Below are positions 63,976 through 64,000 of a stretch of 64,000 bases of DNA, piece after piece. The first letter of the stretch is position 1; every line of letters begins with the position of its first letter. The stretch is taken from NCBI GenBank assembly GCA_947479085.1, contig CANJYB010000008.1:62001-126000 (forward strand), in the 5' to 3' direction. The DNA comes from Bacteroidota bacterium. GTDB taxonomy: Bacteria; Bacteroidota; Bacteroidia; 2-12-FULL-35-15. The notes under the pieces were generated by a model, which did no database searches, was not told where the DNA came from, and saw nothing but the letters and a program-made list of their open reading frames with translations. Both the position numbers and the translations under genes were made by a program.

Positions 63976-64000
63976 CTTTTAATTTGTTTTTTTGTTTAGT

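Overview
The window is a low-GC chromosomal segment from a member of the Bacteroidota. Support comes from several independent signs: type IX secretion (T9SS) C-terminal sorting domains on many secreted proteins, a porZ gene, TAnnTTTG-type -7 promoter boxes, near absence of Shine-Dalgarno sequences, the mutL-rhomboid-rhomboid-EEP gene order, and many G/C-rich palindromic intergenic repeats. The genus cannot be named from the sequence alone. No prophage, insertion sequence, CRISPR array or rRNA was seen. There is one tRNA, Arg(CCG).

Layout. 1-7308 (minus): a CheR/CheB-linked phosphorelay, read cheR, cheB, a 1322-aa hybrid kinase, then a second hybrid kinase that runs off the window. 7309-9557: a DUF2383-type four-helix protein, then a 1.4 kb repeat-rich gap with a 22-bp tandem array. 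9558-14729 (plus): a large secreted PNGase F-type protein and an oligopeptide-binding lipoprotein. 14757-19937 (minus): EEP hydrolase, two rhomboid proteases, mutL and a small membrane protein. 20138-27229: a GH3/beta-lactamase-like fusion for peptidoglycan recycling, an Ig-repeat T9SS protein and guaB. 27300-33200: an accessory, repeat-dense zone with a decayed SRPBCC gene, two orphan genes, at least five families of short intergenic repeats and a striking 728-aa protein made of 11 zinc-finger-like repeats.

33269-41167 (plus): a His-rich lipoprotein, mtaB, a three-gene MksBEF/JetABC-like condensin operon with the ATPase first and no JetD nuclease, and an MFS transporter. 41234-44274 (minus): two T9SS genes, each broken by one point lesion, an in-frame TAG and a 1-nt deletion in a T run. 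44526-51860 (plus): small membrane proteins and lipoproteins, a pore-loop protein, a transglutaminase-like protein, an NRAMP-related transporter, a GT-C-like membrane protein and lgt. 51925-52197: a 42-bp tandem array. 52240-59887 (minus): M1 peptidase, TPR protein, two secreted cupredoxins, recO and porZ. 60075-63975: tRNA-Arg, a class-A beta-lactamase-like protein, and a membrane pyrophosphatase with an unusual Cys/Met/His-rich tail.

Most interesting: the 11-repeat zinc-finger protein, the rearranged condensin operon lacking a nuclease, the metal-binding tail on the pyrophosphatase, four unrelated intergenic arrays that all have a period of 21-22 bp or its double, and the two adjacent single-lesion T9SS genes. 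No homology search was run; family names rest on motifs and recall.
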